DNA from: Planctomycetota bacterium
GTDB lineage: Bacteria > Planctomycetota > UBA1135 > GCA-002686595
Assembly: GCA_016779225.1 (NCBI GenBank)
Contig: JADHNZ010000002.1
Coordinates: 44,973 to 108,972 of the forward strand
Direction: 5' to 3'
DNA length: 64,000 nucleotides
Shown: positions 61,169-64,000 of the stretch, one piece after another
Layout of the letters: each line of letters begins with the position of its first letter
How positions within the stretch are numbered: position 1 is the stretch's first letter
Notes under the pieces: generated by a model
What the model was told of the DNA's origin: nothing
What the model saw: only the letters and a program-made list of their open reading frames with translations
Database searches by the model: none
Position numbers and translations under genes: made by a program

Positions 61169-63565
61169 ATGAGTTGCCTGTCCCTTCTCCTCGCCCTCGC
61201 TGCTCCCGTCCTGCAGGACCCCGCCGAGGCCTGGCGGAGGCCCCCCGCGGCGATCGAGGAGGCCGTGCTCGCTCCCGTCCCGCCGCGCGTGCAGGCCGGG
61301 CCGCGCGGGCAGTGGCTGCTGCTCCTCGACCGCGAGCCCCTTCCGCCGCTCGCTGAGGTGGCGCGGCCCTGGATCGGGCTCGCGGGGATGCGCGTCGATC
61401 CGGCGACGGACGCATCCTTCAGCAGCACCTCCTACCGCTCCGCGACCCTGCGCCCCCTCGAGGGGGGCGAGCCCCAGGCGCTGCCCCTGCCGGAGGGGAC
61501 TCGCCTCGAGTGGGCCACCTTCTCACCCCAGGGAGACCGGCTCGCGTGGTGCGCGCGGGCGGCCGATCACCTGGAGCTCTGGCTCGCCCCGACCGCCGAC
61601 CTGGCGCGCGCACGCCGCGTGACCGACCGGCTCTCCACCGTGATGGGCGGGGTGGAGTTCACGGCCGACGGCGGCCTGGTCTTCCGGCGCGTGCCCGAGA
61701 CGCGCGGGGCGGCCCCGCGTCCTCCCGCGGTGCCCCGGGGCCCGCTCGTGCAGGAGACGCGCGGCTTGCAGGCGCCCGCCCGTACCTACCAAGACCTGCT
61801 GAAGAATCCCGACGACGAGGCCCTCTTCGAGCACCACGCGCGCACCGAGGTCGTCCTCTGGCGCGCGGGCGTGGAGCAGGTGCTCGTGACGGGACTGGCC
61901 GGCGGCATTGACCTGGCTCCTGGCGGGGGCGCCGTCCTGGTGGAGCTGCTGCGGGGCCCCTGGTCACGCACGCTCCCCGTCTACCGCTTCTCGCGCGACA
62001 GCGTCGTCCTGGTGCGCAGCGAGGCGGGCTGGTCCGAGGTGGCCCGCTTCGCCCAGGACCTGCAGGAGGAGATCCCCATTGGCGGCGTGCAGGTGGGGCC
62101 GCGGAGCCTGCAGTGGGACCCCCTGGAGGCGGCGCGCCTCGTGTGGTGCGAGGCCCTCGATGGCGGTGACCCGGGCCGCGAGGCCGAGGCCCGTGACCGC
62201 TGGCTCGCCCAGCGCTTCCCCGAGCAGGCCGAGCCCGTCGAGCTGCTCCGCACCCAGCACCGCGCGCGCGGGCTGACCTTCCTCCCCGAGCCGGGCCAGG
62301 TGCTGGCGGAGGAGTACGACCGTGACCGCCGCTGGACGCGCACCCTGCTGCACACGGTCTCGGAGCGTCGAGGCTCCGTGGCCTCCATGGTCCTCGAGGA
62401 CCGCAGTGCCAAGGACCTCTACGCCGACCTCGGCTCGATCCTCACCGAGCCGGGACCGCTGGGCGCGGAGGTCGCCGTGGTCCGCGACGGGTTCCTGTGG
62501 CGCAGCGGCCGCGGAGCCACGCCACAGGGGGATCGGCCCTTCCTCGCGCGCCAGTCGCTCGAGTCCGGTGAGCCGGCCACCCTCTGGAGGTGCCCGGAGG
62601 ACGCCTATCACTCCCTCACCGCCCTGCTCGAGCCCGAGGCCTCCGCGCCGCGCTTCCTCGCCTGGCACGAGTCCACCTCGGAGGTCCCCAACCTCTTCCT
62701 CCACGAGGGCGACAGCGCGCGCCCGCTCACGGAGCGCGAGGATCCCCAGCCCATGCTGCGTGCGGTGAGCAAGGAGCTGGTGACCTACGAGCGCGCGGAT
62801 GGCGTGCCGCTCTCCGCGACCCTCTACCTGCCGCCGGATCACGAGCCGGGCGACCGCCACCCGCTGCTCGTCTGGGGCTATCCCCTCGAGTACTCGGACG
62901 CGAACACCGCGGGCCAGGTGAGCGGCAGCCCGCACCGGTTCACGCGCATGGGGGGCTCCTCTCACCTGTTCCTCACCCTGCACGGCTACGCCGTGCTCGA
63001 CGGAGCGACCATGCCGGTGGTGGGGGACCCCGAGACGATGAACGACACCTTCATCGAGCAGCTGGTGCTCTCGGCGCAGGCCGCCGTCGACTTCGCGGTC
63101 GAGCGCGGGGTCGCGGACCGGGAGCGCTGCGCGGTCGCGGGGCACAGCTACGGCGCGTTCATGACCGCGAACCTGCTGGCGCACTCGGACCTGTTCCGCG
63201 CCGGCATCGCGCGCAGCGGCGCCTACAACCGCTCGCTGACGCCGTTCGGGTTCCAGAGCGAGCGCCGGACCCTCTGGGAGGCCACCGAGACCTATGTGAA
63301 GGTGTCACCCTTCTTCCATGCCCACCGCATCGACGAGCCCCTGCTGCTCGTGCACGGGACCGACGACAACAACTCGGGAACCTTCCCGATCCAGTCTCAG
63401 CGGCTCTACCACGCGCTGGTCGGCAACGGGGGAACGGCCCGCTTCGTGCAGCTTCCGGGGGAGAGCCACGGGTACCGCTCCGAGGAGGCGGTCCTGCACA
63501 CCCTCGCCGAGATGGCGGACTGGCTCGATGCGCATGTGCGCGACGCCGCGCCCCGGGAGCGCTAG
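61169..63565 (+). CDS. Secreted S9-family (prolyl oligopeptidase clan) peptidase
   Basis: The 798-residue protein has a short signal peptide (MSCLSLLLALAAPVLQ). Residues 30-530 form the beta-propeller that gates S9 enzymes. The alpha/beta hydrolase domain follows, with the triad Ser660 (AGHSYGAF), Asp732 or Asp733 (GTDDNNSG) and His767 (GESHGYR). TLYLPPDH and HPLLVWGYPLEYSD are typical of glutamyl-endopeptidase-like S9 members. It should cleave oligopeptides in the periplasm. The ATG at 61169 is preferred; the frame is open to 60785 across both tRNA genes, where it cannot be coding. Confidence 0.9.
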   Translation: MSCLSLLLALAAPVLQDPAEAWRRPPAAIEEAVLAPVPPRVQAGPRGQWLLLLDREPLPPLAEVARPWIGLAGMRVDPATDASFSSTSYRSATLRPLEGGEPQALPLPEGTRLEWATFSPQGDRLAWCARAADHLELWLAPTADLARARRVTDRLSTVMGGVEFTADGGLVFRRVPETRGAAPRPPAVPRGPLVQETRGLQAPARTYQDLLKNPDDEALFEHHARTEVVLWRAGVEQVLVTGLAGGIDLAPGGGAVLVELLRGPWSRTLPVYRFSRDSVVLVRSEAGWSEVARFAQDLQEEIPIGGVQVGPRSLQWDPLEAARLVWCEALDGGDPGREAEARDRWLAQRFPEQAEPVELLRTQHRARGLTFLPEPGQVLAEEYDRDRRWTRTLLHTVSERRGSVASMVLEDRSAKDLYADLGSILTEPGPLGAEVAVVRDGFLWRSGRGATPQGDRPFLARQSLESGEPATLWRCPEDAYHSLTALLEPEASAPRFLAWHESTSEVPNLFLHEGDSARPLTEREDPQPMLRAVSKELVTYERADGVPLSATLYLPPDHEPGDRHPLLVWGYPLEYSDANTAGQVSGSPHRFTRMGGSSHLFLTLHGYAVLDGATMPVVGDPETMNDTFIEQLVLSAQAAVDFAVERGVADRERCAVAGHSYGAFMTANLLAHSDLFRAGIARSGAYNRSLTPFGFQSERRTLWEATETYVKVSPFFHAHRIDEPLLLVHGTDDNNSGTFPIQSQRLYHALVGNGGTARFVQLPGESHGYRSEEAVLHTLAEMADWLDAHVRDAAPRER

Positions 63566-63569
63566 GAGC

Positions 63570-63743
63570 TCAGTGGACGGGCGCCAGGAGCATCCGCCGG
63601 CCCAGCACCGCGCCGATCGCTCCGAGCAGCAGGGCCACCGGCACCGGCGCCCCGTACTCCATCCGGGCTGCGAGGGCGACCAGGAGGCCGGGGGTAAGGC
63701 CCATGGCAAGGACCATGGCGTCGAGCATGCTGCGGAGTTCCAT
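63570..63743 (-). CDS. Small membrane protein, 57 residues
   Basis: This short ORF begins MELRSMLDAMVLAMG and has two hydrophobic stretches, about residues 8-24 and 33-46, with a basic end (GRRMLLAPVH). A Shine-Dalgarno AAGGA lies at 63752-63756, 8 bases before the ATG, and an AT-rich patch lies further upstream (about 63765-63830), which is rare here and may hold the promoter. The spacing to the convergent S9 gene is 4 bases. No family is recognised. Confidence 0.5.
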   Translation of the reverse strand: MELRSMLDAMVLAMGLTPGLLVALAARMEYGAPVPVALLLGAIGAVLGRRMLLAPVH

Positions 63744-63965
63744 CGGGTGCGTCCTTCGAGTCTCGTTTTAAGGCACCCGCCGAAGGATGGGGGTATCAAA
63801 ATGCGATTTCTATGGGTGGACCGCCCGGTAGGGGTGCTCAGGACGGCGTGAGTCGCCCCGCCGGAGGGGGGAGACCCGCCCCGGAGGCTTGAACGGGCCC
63901 CTCTGGATCGGTACTCCAGGGTCCTGAAGGGCCTCCCCCCGGCCCTGCACCGCCCCACACCCCCC

Positions 63966-64000
63966 ATGCGCACCCTCCTGCTCCTCGCCCTGGGCCTCGC
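63966..64000 (+). CDS. Start of an exported protein, cut by the window end
   Basis: The frame from the ATG at 63966 reads MRTLLLLALGL, the start of a signal peptide, and runs off the window. Only 11 full codons are visible, so the call rests on that resemblance and on the free space before it. Confidence 0.35.
   Translation, partial: MRTLLLLALGL

Noticed and set aside
63802..63852. 16-codon ORF starting MRFLWVDRP as a leader peptide
   Set aside because: No coupled downstream gene or attenuator is visible, and so short an ORF is expected by chance.
63305..63973. 222-codon minus-strand ORF at the window end
   Set aside because: It covers the end of the S9 gene and non-coding DNA and has no protein-like features; the 57-residue ORF in another frame fits better.

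Overview
The window is about 64 kb of very GC-rich bacterial DNA (around 70% or more by eye) and reads as chromosome of a planctomycete. The grounds are a TPR protein carrying RNA polymerase alpha C-terminal-like domains, several sulfatase-family proteins, a CRTAC1/ASPIC-UnbV protein, many lipoproteins, and secreted proteins sharing a C-terminal domain of a kind I associate with deep-branching planctomycetes. That placement is inference; there is no 16S gene. I see no phage, transposon, integrase or CRISPR array, so this looks like ordinary core plus lineage-specific chromosome.

Layout. 1-9.5 kb: a partial helical-repeat protein, a ChaN-like lipoprotein, a large secreted HExxH protein, an OlsB/OlsA-like ornithine-lipid pair and a secreted C-type-lectin protein. 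9.5-18 kb: P5C dehydrogenase, then an operon of coiled-coil lipoprotein, alpha/alpha-toroid protein, EboA and EboB, followed by an amidohydrolase, a PTPS/QueD-like protein and an HELAH lipoprotein. 18-29.5 kb: two tandem sulfatase-like lipoproteins, a small lipoprotein, a sodium:solute symporter with its small partner, miaB, and a CRTAC1/TPR lipoprotein pair. 29.5-40 kb: malate dehydrogenase, ribD, a large lipoprotein, a contiguous phosphorylated serine pathway (serA, serB, class V aminotransferase), ruvA and the TPR/alpha-CTD protein. 40-50 kb: housekeeping genes: murA, ffh, rpsP, a histone H1-tailed protein, maf, rpmE, prfA, an acidic-headed membrane protein and prmC. 50-64 kb: a PilZ protein, ssb, a fused MoaD-MoaE, ETF-ubiquinone oxidoreductase, leucyl aminopeptidase, citrate synthase, a canonical sulfatase, a compositionally odd beta-helix protein, a DUF1579-type lipoprotein, tRNA-Leu(UAA), tRNA-Cys(GCA), an S9 peptidase and a 57-residue membrane protein.

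Gene organisation is tight. Nine neighbouring pairs overlap by the four bases ATGA or GTGA, which suggests translational coupling. Clear Shine-Dalgarno sites are few. Credible -35/-10 promoters (TTGNNN, 16-18 bp, TANNNT) can be read before rpmE, tRNA-Cys, murA, the TPR/alpha-CTD gene, rpsP, ribD and the PilZ gene. In some genes a TANNNT box lies only 6-9 bp before the start codon, as in leaderless transcription.

The most striking global signal is near-absence of the palindrome ACGT. I found about ten copies where base composition predicts well over a hundred, and codon choice visibly avoids it: Asp, Asn, Tyr and His use NAT instead of NAC before Val codons. Three of the ten lie in one AT-richer gene (57912-60062). 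Other points of interest are the EndoIII-like/H1-tail fusion, the MoaD-MoaE fusion with an internal Gly-Gly, the Thr-for-Cys change in the tandem sulfatase-like proteins, the PTPS protein lacking the usual catalytic Cys, and an eboAB pair without the rest of its cluster.
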